9,858 bases of DNA from Erysipelotrichaceae bacterium. Lineage in GTDB: Bacteria > Bacillota_I > Bacilli_A > Erysipelotrichales > Erysipelotrichaceae. Positions 1 to 6,972 of the stretch are shown one piece after another (position 1 is the first letter of the stretch; the number at the start of each line of letters is the position of its first letter). Where the stretch lies: NCBI GenBank assembly GCA_900770275.1, contig CAAGJS010000274.1, positions 1 to 9,858 of the forward strand, written 5' to 3'. The notes beneath the pieces are model-generated. The model ran no database searches and had not been told where the DNA came from. It saw only the letters and a list, made by a program, of their open reading frames with translations. The position numbers were made by a program, and so were the translations under genes.

Positions 1-116
1 ATCCGGCTCATCATCAACATATTCTGCCCCCAGCCGTGCAGAAGAATTACATCCTTTCCTTCCCCACAACAGCGCCACGCCGTCTTTACCTGTTTGAATG
101 TGCCAAACTGTGTCAT
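1..116 (-). CDS. Alpha/beta hydrolase, N-terminal part (runs off the window)
   Basis: Only the first 38 codons are present; the rest lies beyond the left edge. The reading from ATG at 116 gives a protein beginning MTQFGTFKQVKTAWRCCGEG and then a hydrophobic strand VILL followed by HGWGQN. A hydrophobic strand ending in HGWG or HGxG near residue 30 is the classic first strand and oxyanion-hole loop of alpha/beta-hydrolase-fold enzymes (esterases, lipases, haloperoxidase-like proteins). An AGGGG ribosome binding site lies about 7 bases before the ATG. The gene starts 30 bases behind the sensor kinase stop, on the same strand, so it is probably the third gene of the two-component operon. The catalytic Ser, Asp and His would all lie outside the window, so substrate and exact family cannot be judged. 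Confidence 0.72.
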   Translation of the reverse strand, partial: MTQFGTFKQVKTAWRCCGEGKDVILLHGWGQNMLMMSR

Positions 117-146
117 AAGTGTCCCCTATTCTAACAGAAATACAGC

Positions 147-1541
147 TCAGTTCCCCTGCGCCTGTTTCTTTTTCTCACGCTCAATCGCCCGCAGCTCCTT
201 CTTGTCCAGATCCTTCCAGATCCTGAAGGCAACGCCATCGGTTCGATTTTCCGCACTCACATGGTAGCCATACGTCGTACATACACGATACACAATGCTC
301 AGACCAAGACCGAACTGCCCGTCCGTACCCTTTTCATAGGGATGAAACAGTTTCTTCATCCGATCCTCATCCAGCAGCTGCCCATCATCAAACACAACGA
401 GCTGCCCCGGCTTCAGCTCAATTTTTACCAGCGCCTTCGCATAGCGCAGCGCATTATCCATCAGATTCTCTACCACGATGCGCCACGGCTCCTCTTCCCC
501 ATGGAAGCACACGCCCTTGTCCACATCTGTTTCAATACGGATCTCCGGACGCACCACCTTCAGCGAAAGAATTGCCTTATCAATGACCTGCGACATGTTC
601 AGATGATCGCCCGGCTCACAGGAATCCAGCAGATAGTCCATCTTGTTCAACGCAATCAAAGAGCGCACCTTCTTATCCAGCCGATCCGCATGCTCGATGA
701 TCACATCCACCGACTGTTCCAAAGTGCCATAGGGATAAATGCCATCCTTGATCGACTCCCCATAGGAGCGGATCGTCGCAATCGGCGTCTTCAGATCATG
801 GGAAATGTTCTGAATCATCTCCTGCTTCTCTTTGTTCTGACGCGCCAGTTCCGCCTGCATGTCACGCAGCGCGTTGGCCACGTCGCCGATCTCATCCCGC
901 CGGTCGATGTTGAGTTCCGCCGGCTCATCGTTCTTGATCCGGTTGATGTAATTCTTGATCTGATACAGCGGCACAATGATCGACGCCACCCAGATCGTCA
1001 GAATCATTAACAGCACCGCCGCCACCATAATGTTCAGATTCACAACATTATTGACCAGCTGCGAACGAAACTGTCCCTCATAGGAATTCGGAACCAGCGA
1101 CACAAGATAGCGCCCATCGTCCAGCTGCGTAATGCAGTAGTAAATATCCACATCACTGAAGCGGCCCTTGGATACCGAGTACAGATCATCCTCCGTATCT
1201 TCGACGCCATCCTGAATGTTCTCACGAACACCATCGAGAAACGCCGCATCCTGAAGCTCGCTGTTGGAAAAGGAATCCGTTGCAGGATCATAGATCAGCT
1301 GCTGAATACTGCTCGACTGATTGTCTGGCAACGACGCCGAAGGATACTGATTCAGATAATAGGAAACCGTATACTGCGAATTATGCAGCATACGATACAT
1401 TTCATTGCCCGCAAACGAATTGATCTGCGGCGAAAGAACCGAAAACACAAAGAGCGCAAAGAACGAAATGACCAGAAACACAATGGTCACAAGCTGCTGC
1501 GTCAGCGTCAGTTCACGCAGCCACAGACGAATCCGCTTCAT
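147..1541 (-). CDS. HAMP-domain sensor histidine kinase of a two-component system
   Basis: Membrane sensor kinase of 464 residues that should phosphorylate the response regulator encoded just upstream. Layout: short cytoplasmic N-terminus, membrane helix about 16-36, extracytoplasmic sensor region about 38-167, second helix about 168-190, HAMP linker about 190-235 ending in a DEIGDVANAL-type motif, dimerisation/phosphoacceptor helix with SHDLKTP and the phosphorylated His at 248, and a GHKL ATPase domain with N box ENLMDNALRYA (Asn363), G1 box DDGQ at 385-388 and G2 box GLGL at 411-414. All catalytic boxes are intact. The tail is strongly basic (EREKKKQ). The ATG is 1 base after the regulator stop, so the two are translationally coupled. 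The sensor region has no domain I recognise, so the signal is unknown; closeness to glmM and cdaA makes an envelope signal a reasonable inference. Confidence 0.93.
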   Translation of the reverse strand: MKRIRLWLRELTLTQQLVTIVFLVISFFALFVFSVLSPQINSFAGNEMYRMLHNSQYTVSYYLNQYPSASLPDNQSSSIQQLIYDPATDSFSNSELQDAAFLDGVRENIQDGVEDTEDDLYSVSKGRFSDVDIYYCITQLDDGRYLVSLVPNSYEGQFRSQLVNNVVNLNIMVAAVLLMILTIWVASIIVPLYQIKNYINRIKNDEPAELNIDRRDEIGDVANALRDMQAELARQNKEKQEMIQNISHDLKTPIATIRSYGESIKDGIYPYGTLEQSVDVIIEHADRLDKKVRSLIALNKMDYLLDSCEPGDHLNMSQVIDKAILSLKVVRPEIRIETDVDKGVCFHGEEEPWRIVVENLMDNALRYAKALVKIELKPGQLVVFDDGQLLDEDRMKKLFHPYEKGTDGQFGLGLSIVYRVCTTYGYHVSAENRTDGVAFRIWKDLDKKELRAIEREKKKQAQGN

Positions 1542-1542
1542 A

Positions 1543-2205
1543 TCAGTCCAGCCGATACCCGAAACCGTAGATCGTATGGATGTTCAGGTCCGGCATCTTG
1601 CGCCTCAGACGCCGCAGCGTATCATCCACGACACGATCCGATCCGTAATAACTCGTCTCCCAGACCCTTTCCAGAATCTGTTCACGGCTGAAGGCAGAAC
1701 CCCTGTTTTTTACAAACAGCATCAACAGATCAAATTCCTTCGTCGTCAGATCAATGTTCACACCCTTGGGATCCACCACAAACCGCTTGCTTTCATCGAC
1801 CTGATAACCGTCCACGTTAATGATGGTTTCTGCATCCTTATAGGTGCGGCGGATAATGTTGTTCACACGAAGCACCAGTTCCTTGGGCGAAAACGGCTTC
1901 GTAATATAGTCATCACTGCCCTTTTCAAGGCCGATAATGCGGTCAAACTCCTTATCACGCGCCGACATGAAAATGACTGGCAGCGTAGGATACAGCGAAC
2001 GGATCTCTTCAATCAGATCGAAGCCGCTCTTATCCCCAAGCATAATATCGAGAATCCACAGCGAAACATCGCTGTCCCCCGTGTGCTGCTGCGCCTCATC
2101 AAACGTCAGATAGGACCGCACCTCATAACCTTCTTTTTCCAGATACCGCTTGACCAGCTCATTGAGATCCTTCTCATCCTCAACAATGCAGATGACACGT
2201 TTCAT
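1543..2205 (-). CDS. OmpR/PhoB-family response regulator
   Basis: Transcription factor of 220 residues, the usual size for the family. The receiver domain (about 1-120) has the acidic pair E9/D10, the phosphorylated Asp53 in LDIML, Ser81 in FMSAR (the switch Thr/Ser) and Lys103 in TKPFSP. A winged-helix DNA-binding domain follows at about 125-218, with TTKEFDLLMLF, the recognition-helix region DRVVDDTLRRLRRK, and the closing wing YGFGYRL. The ATG at 2205 is fixed by a strong AAGGAGG site 6 bases upstream. It is followed at 1 base by the cognate sensor kinase. It lies 61 bases behind glmM, with a hairpin between them. The target genes cannot be told from the sequence; no particular named regulator is claimed. 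Confidence 0.95.
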   Translation of the reverse strand: MKRVICIVEDEKDLNELVKRYLEKEGYEVRSYLTFDEAQQHTGDSDVSLWILDIMLGDKSGFDLIEEIRSLYPTLPVIFMSARDKEFDRIIGLEKGSDDYITKPFSPKELVLRVNNIIRRTYKDAETIINVDGYQVDESKRFVVDPKGVNIDLTTKEFDLLMLFVKNRGSAFSREQILERVWETSYYGSDRVVDDTLRRLRRKMPDLNIHTIYGFGYRLD

Positions 2206-2234
2206 ACGGTCCCTCCTTCCTTTCTATAAATCGC

Positions 2235-2262
2235 AAAAAGGCAGCACTGCGTCTGCCTCTTT
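2235..2262 (-). terminator. Hairpin with U tract between glmM and the response regulator
   Basis: Read on the minus strand, AGGCAG and CTGCCT form a 6-bp stem around an 8-base loop. The stem extends outward through a G-U pair and three A-U pairs into a run of five U. It begins 4 bases after the glmM stop codon. This is a plausible intrinsic terminator for the cdaA-cdaR-glmM operon. The U tract is short and the two-component genes follow closely without a convincing promoter in the gap, so partial readthrough is likely. Confidence 0.6.
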
Positions 2263-2266
2263 CGTC

Positions 2267-3616
2267 TTAACGCGTCGTACCGTACTTGCGGCGCACAATG
2301 TCCGCCACAAAATCAACCTGTTCCTGACAGATGGCATCCGTCTGCGCTTCTGCCATGACACGTACCAGCGGCTCCGTTCCCGAAGCACGCACCAGCACAC
2401 GACCATTGCCCTTGAGCGTCTGATCCACCTGATCGACAGCCGCAAGCACTTCCGGATCCGCCATAGCAGCCGCCTTGTCCGTCACCGGAACATTGACCAG
2501 CACCTGCGGATAAATCACCAGGCCTTCGCACAGCTCATCGATCGTCTTTCCGGTTTCACGCATGATCTTCGTAATCATCAGCGCCGTCACCAGACCATCG
2601 CCCGTCGTTTCCACTTCCGAGAAGATGATGTGTCCGCTCTGCTCGCCGCCGATCACAAAGCCGCCCTTGCACATGCAGTCATATACATACTTGTCGCCGA
2701 CCTGTGTCTTCTGAACCTCAATGCCATTGGCTTCCATCGCCTTCCAAAGGCCAAGGTTCGCCATCACCGTCGTAACGATCGTATTGTTGTTCAGCTTTCC
2801 GTGATCCTTCAGATAGCGGCCTGCAATGTAAAGCACATAGTCGCCATTCACCAGATCACCATCCGGACGCACAAGAATCTGACGATCCGCATCCCCATCA
2901 AAGGTCAGACCAAGATCGAACTTCCCCTGATTTGCCTTCATGAATTCCTGGAAATCACCCGGATGCGTCGAACCGCAGCGATTATTGATATTGATGCCGT
3001 TGGGCTCATGGTTATGCACCGTCACCTCAGCGCCAAGATCCCTGAACACACGCTCCGCCGTAAAGGAAGAAGAACCGTTGGCACAATCCATCGCCACCCG
3101 GAATCCCTTCAGATCCATCGCAAACATCTTCTCAACAGCCGCAATGTAATGTTCCACGCCTTCCGAATAGGAGTATACTCTTCCGATTTCATCGTTGATC
3201 TTGTAGGCAAGCTCATAACGCCCATCGATGCAGTCCTCGATATGATCCTCGATCGCCGCCGGAATCTTGATGCCCTCCTTGGAGAACACCTTGATGCCGT
3301 TATCGAAGTACGGATTGTGCGAAGCCGAAATCATCGCTCCGCAGGCAAAATCCTCATGGACTGTCAGCCAGCAGATCATCGGCGTCGGACCATATCCCGT
3401 CAGATACGCATCACAGCCCTCACTGGCAATTCCTGCGGCCAGCGCCGCTTCCAGCATATCGGACGAAAGACGCGTGTCCTTTCCGATCACAATCTTCTTC
3501 TTGCCTTCGCGGGAAAAATACTCACCCAGACTGCGTCCCACAAGGAATGCACGATCCGCTGTCAGACCTTCATTTGCACGGCCCCGGATTCCATCTGTTC
3601 CAAAATACTTACCCAT
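2267..3616 (-). CDS. glmM: Phosphoglucosamine mutase
   Basis: Cytosolic enzyme that converts glucosamine-6-phosphate to glucosamine-1-phosphate, the step before GlmU makes UDP-GlcNAc for peptidoglycan and other envelope polymers. The 449-residue length is normal. It begins MGKYFGTDGIRG, the standard GlmM N-terminus. The active-site phosphoserine is Ser99 in ISASHNP, the Mg-binding loop is DGDADR at 240-245, the sugar-specificity loop is GGEQSGH at 323-329, and the phosphate-binding loop RASGTEP is at 410-416. It is the last gene of cdaA-cdaR-glmM and its ATG lies inside the end of cdaR, giving an 8-base overlap. An AAGGAG site lies about 12 bases upstream, rather far, so coupling to cdaR translation probably helps. 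In Bacillus, Lactococcus and related species GlmM binds and inhibits CdaA, linking c-di-AMP to wall precursor supply. Confidence 0.97.
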   Translation of the reverse strand: MGKYFGTDGIRGRANEGLTADRAFLVGRSLGEYFSREGKKKIVIGKDTRLSSDMLEAALAAGIASEGCDAYLTGYGPTPMICWLTVHEDFACGAMISASHNPYFDNGIKVFSKEGIKIPAAIEDHIEDCIDGRYELAYKINDEIGRVYSYSEGVEHYIAAVEKMFAMDLKGFRVAMDCANGSSSFTAERVFRDLGAEVTVHNHEPNGININNRCGSTHPGDFQEFMKANQGKFDLGLTFDGDADRQILVRPDGDLVNGDYVLYIAGRYLKDHGKLNNNTIVTTVMANLGLWKAMEANGIEVQKTQVGDKYVYDCMCKGGFVIGGEQSGHIIFSEVETTGDGLVTALMITKIMRETGKTIDELCEGLVIYPQVLVNVPVTDKAAAMADPEVLAAVDQVDQTLKGNGRVLVRASGTEPLVRVMAEAQTDAICQEQVDFVADIVRRKYGTTR

Positions 3617-5030
3617 TGTTTACATCCGCTCCTTCTTCGTTGCCTGTATTGTCATTCGTTTCGCCCAGCACATTGAGCGTATAGGTCGATTCTGTCAGAG
3701 AATACCGTACCAGGCCGCCTTCCGGCTGCTCTACTTCCAGCGGGAATTCCTGAACACCCGGCACCGCATTCTGCATATCGACATAGACATCGATATCGCT
3801 TGCCGTAATGGAATCAATATTCTCCTGCGTACCGAAGACAATTACCGAAGTCGTCGTCTTTTCAACAGCCGACGCCTTGTAGTTGTTCACGTTGTTGCGG
3901 TAGTTGATATTGACACCGTCAATCGTCTTACTGACGCCTTCGCCCAGCGTCACGTTCATCGTAATCTGATTGATGCTCGAAGATGTAACGCCGCTTGGCA
4001 GCGTGATCGGCCGCATGATCGTCGTATCCTTGGTGATCGATGAAGCATTCAGCGAAACAACGACCTTATCAATCTGTCCCAGAACTGCTTCCGAACCATA
4101 GATTGTTACCGACTGCTGATCCGTAGTAATGGAAGCGATGGCCATGCCATCCGGAACTTCGCCTGTCACTTCCACCTCAATCGGAACCGTTTTATTCGGC
4201 GATGTGACCGGAACCGTAACCGATACGGTACTTGGCACAATATCCGCCGTCACCGGCTGGCCATTGGCGTCATAGGCCACAAGCTTGGCCTCCTGCGTAA
4301 AGTCAGCAGTCTGACCCGAGACATCGATCAGAGCCTTGATAAAGGCAATGGAATCCAGCGTATCCTTGGCCGCACGGACATTGACCTTGGTGTACTCAAA
4401 CTGCGGCGTACCAAGGGAATAGATGCTGTCCATCTTGTCACGGTTGATGAAATCATAGGACACATCAAACTGCCGCGTCGTCTTCTTCTTCAGCGTCAGA
4501 ATGACATTGGATGGATCGATCTTGACCGATACCGAGCTGCCGAATCCCTGCGCCTCCAGCTTGACTTCATGCGTCCCCTCCGTCAGACCTTCGAGATCCG
4601 CCACCACAACACCGCCGCTGGCAGCTGCCGCCGTAACGGAAGAGGCGTCACCCGTAATGGTGATGTCTGCCGTCGCCGGAAGGCCATCCAGCTCAAAGAT
4701 GTCGCTGTTGTAGTTTGCCGTAACGGTAACGGAATTCAGACTGCGCGCCTGCTGCAGCGTCGTCGTATGCAATGAAGAATTCGTGTTGTAATTGACAATC
4801 AGATAAAGAATGATCGCCAGAATCAAAGATACCAGCCGCGTATAACGCGGATTGAACAGCGTCTTGTCCAGCAGAGTTGAAAACCAGCGGAAAATCCGGA
4901 TCAGACCATTGGAAACCGTCTGATAGGTACGATCCATCCTCTTGGATTGCGACGCAATGCGGTTGGCAAGCTCCGTCTTATTGGCATCGCCGCGGTTATC
5001 TGTGCCTTTCTTCTTCTCAGGCTCGCTCAT
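3609..5030 (-). CDS. cdaR: YbbR-repeat membrane protein, CdaA regulator
   Basis: Membrane-anchored partner of the diadenylate cyclase. The 473 residues comprise a hydrophilic N-terminal segment of about 62 residues, one membrane helix at about 63-80 (RLVSLILAIILYLIVNY), and an outer part of about 390 residues made mainly of beta strands. The outer part looks like four YbbR repeats, roughly 90-175, 175-275, 275-365 and 365-460, each ending in a strand of the type VILTL, VSVTV, ITMNV or YTLNV. Position between cdaA and glmM supports the assignment. The ATG overlaps the cdaA stop as ATGA, and a GGAG site lies about 8 bases upstream. The cytoplasmic N-terminal segment is longer than I expect for the Bacillus protein and is rich in charged residues; it could contact the enlarged cytoplasmic part of CdaA. 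The last ten residues are Glu/Asn/Gly-rich. Confidence 0.93.
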   Translation of the reverse strand: MSEPEKKKGTDNRGDANKTELANRIASQSKRMDRTYQTVSNGLIRIFRWFSTLLDKTLFNPRYTRLVSLILAIILYLIVNYNTNSSLHTTTLQQARSLNSVTVTANYNSDIFELDGLPATADITITGDASSVTAAAASGGVVVADLEGLTEGTHEVKLEAQGFGSSVSVKIDPSNVILTLKKKTTRQFDVSYDFINRDKMDSIYSLGTPQFEYTKVNVRAAKDTLDSIAFIKALIDVSGQTADFTQEAKLVAYDANGQPVTADIVPSTVSVTVPVTSPNKTVPIEVEVTGEVPDGMAIASITTDQQSVTIYGSEAVLGQIDKVVVSLNASSITKDTTIMRPITLPSGVTSSSINQITMNVTLGEGVSKTIDGVNINYRNNVNNYKASAVEKTTTSVIVFGTQENIDSITASDIDVYVDMQNAVPGVQEFPLEVEQPEGGLVRYSLTESTYTLNVLGETNDNTGNEEGADVNNG

Positions 5031-6697
5031 TTGCCGTCTCCTTTCTTGTCATCAGAATCATCGGAGACAGAAGACAGTCCGTCAATCATCGTCATCGTCT
5101 TATCGAGATCTTCCTTGAAACCGACAAGCTTCGAAAGATCCACGCCATCCGTATCAAAGCCATCCTGCTTCGGCTTTTCTGCAGGCTTGGTTTCCGCAGG
5201 TTTCTTTTCTTCTTCACGTACCGTCTTGCGGCCAGTCAGCCGATCAAGAGCCTCCTGCCGCGCCCGGCGTACATCTTCCGCCGTCATCGGCCGTACCGGT
5301 GCCACGGTTTCTTCGGCCGCTGCTTCTTCAGCTCTGCGGGCAGCTTCTTCACGTGCCTTTTGTTCTGCAGCAGCCTTGGCTTTGGCTTCCGCCTCCGCCT
5401 TAGCCCGTGCTTCCGCTTCCGCTTTCTTCTTCGCTTCTTCCGCCGCCTTGCGTGCCCGCTCTTCTTCCGCTGCCTTCGCTTCGGCTTCGACGCGTTTCTT
5501 CGCCTCTTCCTTCAGCTTCGCCTGACGCTCTTCCTCTTCCTTGCGTTCCTGCTCAAAACGGCGCACCTGCGCATTGTCAGGGTAGCTTGGCTTTGGACGC
5601 TTCTTCTTATGCGGAAGCTTGATTTCTGAAGCCTCCTGCTCAAGCTCCTCCATCTTCTCTGTTTCCTGCTCCTCAGGAGCTACGACTTCCTCTGCCTGAA
5701 TCCGGCCCGAAGGTGCCGTTTCCTCATCCTGATGACGGACAGCGAGCTTCTTTAGAAGACCCGTATTGCCAGAAGTTTTCTGCTCCTCATTACCATCCTT
5801 CCTGGCCGCCGGTTTGACGGTCTTGGCAGGCTTTTCATCCTCAATGATGACATCACGGGGACGTGCATCTTCCTGTGCCGCCTTCCGTGTCGAACGATTC
5901 GAAGTGACTTCCGTTTCCGTTCCGCAGATGACCCGCAGCAGATGGTTCCGCAGCTGCGTCTTGTTTACGGTTGTAAGCACGCCGCCCTCCGCAATGGATA
6001 CGGCACCGGTCTCTTCCGAAACAACGATCGTCACGGCATCGGTAATCTCCGAGATACCAATGGCCGCCCGATGACGGGCACCATAACGGTTCGGCAGATC
6101 GAGATTCGTTGGCGGGAAGTAGGCACTTGCGCAGGCGATCTTGTCACCCTGAATGATGACAGCACCATCATGCAGAGGTGTCGATGTCACAAAGATCGAT
6201 GTCAGCAGCTCCGCCGAAACATCGGAGTTCAGCGGCGTACCGGTCGCAATGAAATCATCCAGCGAATGACTCTGCTCAATGCAGATGAGAGCACCCGTCT
6301 GATCCTGCGACAGTAACATCGTCGCCGTCACGATCTGATCAACGAGATTTTCCTTCTCATCCCCGGTCAGCGTACTGATGCGGGAGAGAACATTGGACTT
6401 GCCAAGGCCTTCAAGCAGGCCGCGGATTTCTTCCTGGAAAATGATGATGACAGCCAGGAAGCCCCAGTTAACAAAGATATCCGCAAAGTACTCCAGCGTA
6501 CGCATGCCGAGAAAGCGGGCAGCCCAGTCAACCACAAGGACAATGAGAATGCCCTTAAAGATCTGAACCGTCTTGCGCGATTTGCGGATCAGCTGAATTG
6601 CATAATATAAGAGGAACCACATGGCCAGAATATCCAGGAACATCACCGTGATGGCCCTGACATTTTCCATGGTCAGCGTAAAGTTATAGTTGGACAA
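5027..6697 (-). CDS. cdaA: Membrane diadenylate cyclase with long coiled-coil C-terminal extension
   Basis: Makes cyclic di-AMP from two ATP at the cytoplasmic face of the membrane; c-di-AMP controls potassium and osmolyte transport and affects cell-wall homeostasis. Three membrane helices lie at about 14-33, 46-61 and 75-89, followed by FQEEIRGLLEGLG and the DAC (DisA_N) domain to about residue 260. Catalytic motifs are intact: LHDGA with Asp177-Gly178-Ala179, and GARHRAA with Arg208-His209-Arg210, then VVSEETG. CdaA is usually about 270-290 residues; this one has 556. Residues about 262-375 are polar and acidic/basic, 376-463 are an uninterrupted Ala/Glu/Lys/Arg-rich coiled coil like TolA, and 470-556 form a tail with a short predicted helix (MTAEDVRRARQEALDRLTGR) and the conserved-looking DGVDLSKLVGFKEDLDKTM. 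Translation starts at TTG (6697), 8 bases behind GGGAG; the next ATG is codon 10 and has no comparable site. Confidence 0.95.
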   Translation of the reverse strand: MSNYNFTLTMENVRAITVMFLDILAMWFLLYYAIQLIRKSRKTVQIFKGILIVLVVDWAARFLGMRTLEYFADIFVNWGFLAVIIIFQEEIRGLLEGLGKSNVLSRISTLTGDEKENLVDQIVTATMLLSQDQTGALICIEQSHSLDDFIATGTPLNSDVSAELLTSIFVTSTPLHDGAVIIQGDKIACASAYFPPTNLDLPNRYGARHRAAIGISEITDAVTIVVSEETGAVSIAEGGVLTTVNKTQLRNHLLRVICGTETEVTSNRSTRKAAQEDARPRDVIIEDEKPAKTVKPAARKDGNEEQKTSGNTGLLKKLAVRHQDEETAPSGRIQAEEVVAPEEQETEKMEELEQEASEIKLPHKKKRPKPSYPDNAQVRRFEQERKEEEERQAKLKEEAKKRVEAEAKAAEEERARKAAEEAKKKAEAEARAKAEAEAKAKAAAEQKAREEAARRAEEAAAEETVAPVRPMTAEDVRRARQEALDRLTGRKTVREEEKKPAETKPAEKPKQDGFDTDGVDLSKLVGFKEDLDKTMTMIDGLSSVSDDSDDKKGDGK

Positions 6698-6705
6698 GGC
6701 TGATT

Positions 6706-6710
6706 CTCCC
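6706..6710 (-). promoter_or_regulatory. Ribosome binding site that fixes the TTG start of cdaA
   Basis: GGGAG on the minus strand, 8 bases before the TTG at 6697. Starting at this TTG gives the short cytoplasmic lead-in before the first membrane helix. The alternative ATG at codon 10 has only coding sequence upstream and no AG-rich site at the right distance, so the TTG is preferred. Confidence 0.7.
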
Positions 6711-6721
6711 TTCGTCGAATT

Positions 6722-6751
6722 ATTATATCATCACAGCCCGCCGCCTCGGAA
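6722..6751 (-). promoter_or_regulatory. Extended -10 promoter of the cdaA-cdaR-glmM operon
   Basis: On the minus strand TGATATAAT (6730-6722) is a perfect extended -10 element. The best -35 candidate is TTCCGA at 6751-6746, 18 bases upstream and only 3 of 6 matches, so the promoter probably relies on the TGn extension. The start point would be near 6715, giving a leader of about 18 bases that just contains the ribosome binding site. Confidence 0.65.
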
Positions 6752-6791
6752 TCTGCTTCAGGTCAGAAACCCCAAAGCCTGGCGTCCGACT

Positions 6792-6817
6792 GAAAACAAG
6801 CCGGAATTTATTCCAGC
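6792..6817 (-). terminator. Second (backup) terminator behind tRNA-Thr
   Basis: On the minus strand GCTGGAA and TTCCGGC form a 7-bp stem (one G-U pair) around a TAAA tetraloop, followed by TTGTTTTC. It lies directly behind the first terminator, so the tRNA unit ends in a tandem pair that isolates the cdaA promoter from upstream transcription. Confidence 0.55.
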
Positions 6818-6819
6818 CA

Positions 6820-6842
6820 AAAGAAAAACCGCCGAAGCGGTC
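6820..6842 (-). terminator. Intrinsic terminator of the maf/tRNA-Thr unit
   Basis: On the minus strand ACCGC and GCGGT pair around a TTCG tetraloop, followed by TTTTTCTTTT. The stem is short but GC-rich, capped by a very stable loop, and has a good U tract. It lies 16 bases behind the tRNA 3' end. Confidence 0.8.
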
Positions 6843-6857
6843 AGATGTACATAAGAA

Positions 6858-6931
6858 TGGTGCCGGATGGCAGAGTTGAACTGCCGGCTGACCCTTACCA
6901 AGGGCCTGTATTACCGTTATACTAATCCGGC
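6858..6931 (-). tRNA. tRNA-Thr, anticodon GGU
   Basis: A 74-base cloverleaf with encoded CCA folds on the minus strand. The acceptor stem is GCCGGAT with ATCCGGC. The D arm is GTAT/ATAC around AACGGTA. The anticodon arm is GGCCC/GGGTC with one G-U pair and the loop TTGGTAA, giving anticodon GGT. A 4-base variable region follows, then the T arm GGCAG/CTGCC with loop TTCAACT, and discriminator A plus CCA. GGU reads ACC and ACU threonine codons. It lies 37 bases behind maf with its own candidate promoter and tandem terminators. All stems pair fully, so it should be functional. Confidence 0.95.
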
Positions 6932-6943
6932 AACAGCTCATAC

Positions 6944-6972
6944 ATCATACCTAAAACAACTGCGGGATTCAA
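6944..6972 (-). promoter_or_regulatory. Promoter of tRNA-Thr, overlapping the maf stop codon
   Basis: On the minus strand TTGAAT (6972-6967; 4 of 6 matches) and TATGAT (6949-6944; 5 of 6) are separated by exactly 17 bases. The predicted start is near 6937, a few bases before the mature tRNA 5' end at 6931. The -35 box includes the maf TGA codon, so the tRNA can be transcribed on its own as well as by readthrough from maf. Confidence 0.6.

Noticed and set aside
2206..2234. Own promoter for the response regulator in the gap after glmM
   Set aside because: The best -10 (TATAGA) has no -35 partner at 16-18 bases and would overlap the terminator; not supported well enough to list.
2150..3676. Plus-strand 508-codon open frame opposite glmM
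   Set aside because: Composition is His/Arg/Leu-rich without domains, and the minus strand encodes an intact GlmM with all active-site motifs over the same bases.
4877..5629. Long plus-strand open frames opposite the cdaA coiled-coil region
   Set aside because: They arise because Ala/Glu/Lys-rich coding sequence on the minus strand leaves few stops on the other strand. The translations are Ser/Ala/Arg/Phe-rich low-complexity runs with no ribosome binding site, while the minus frame is a clear cdaA.
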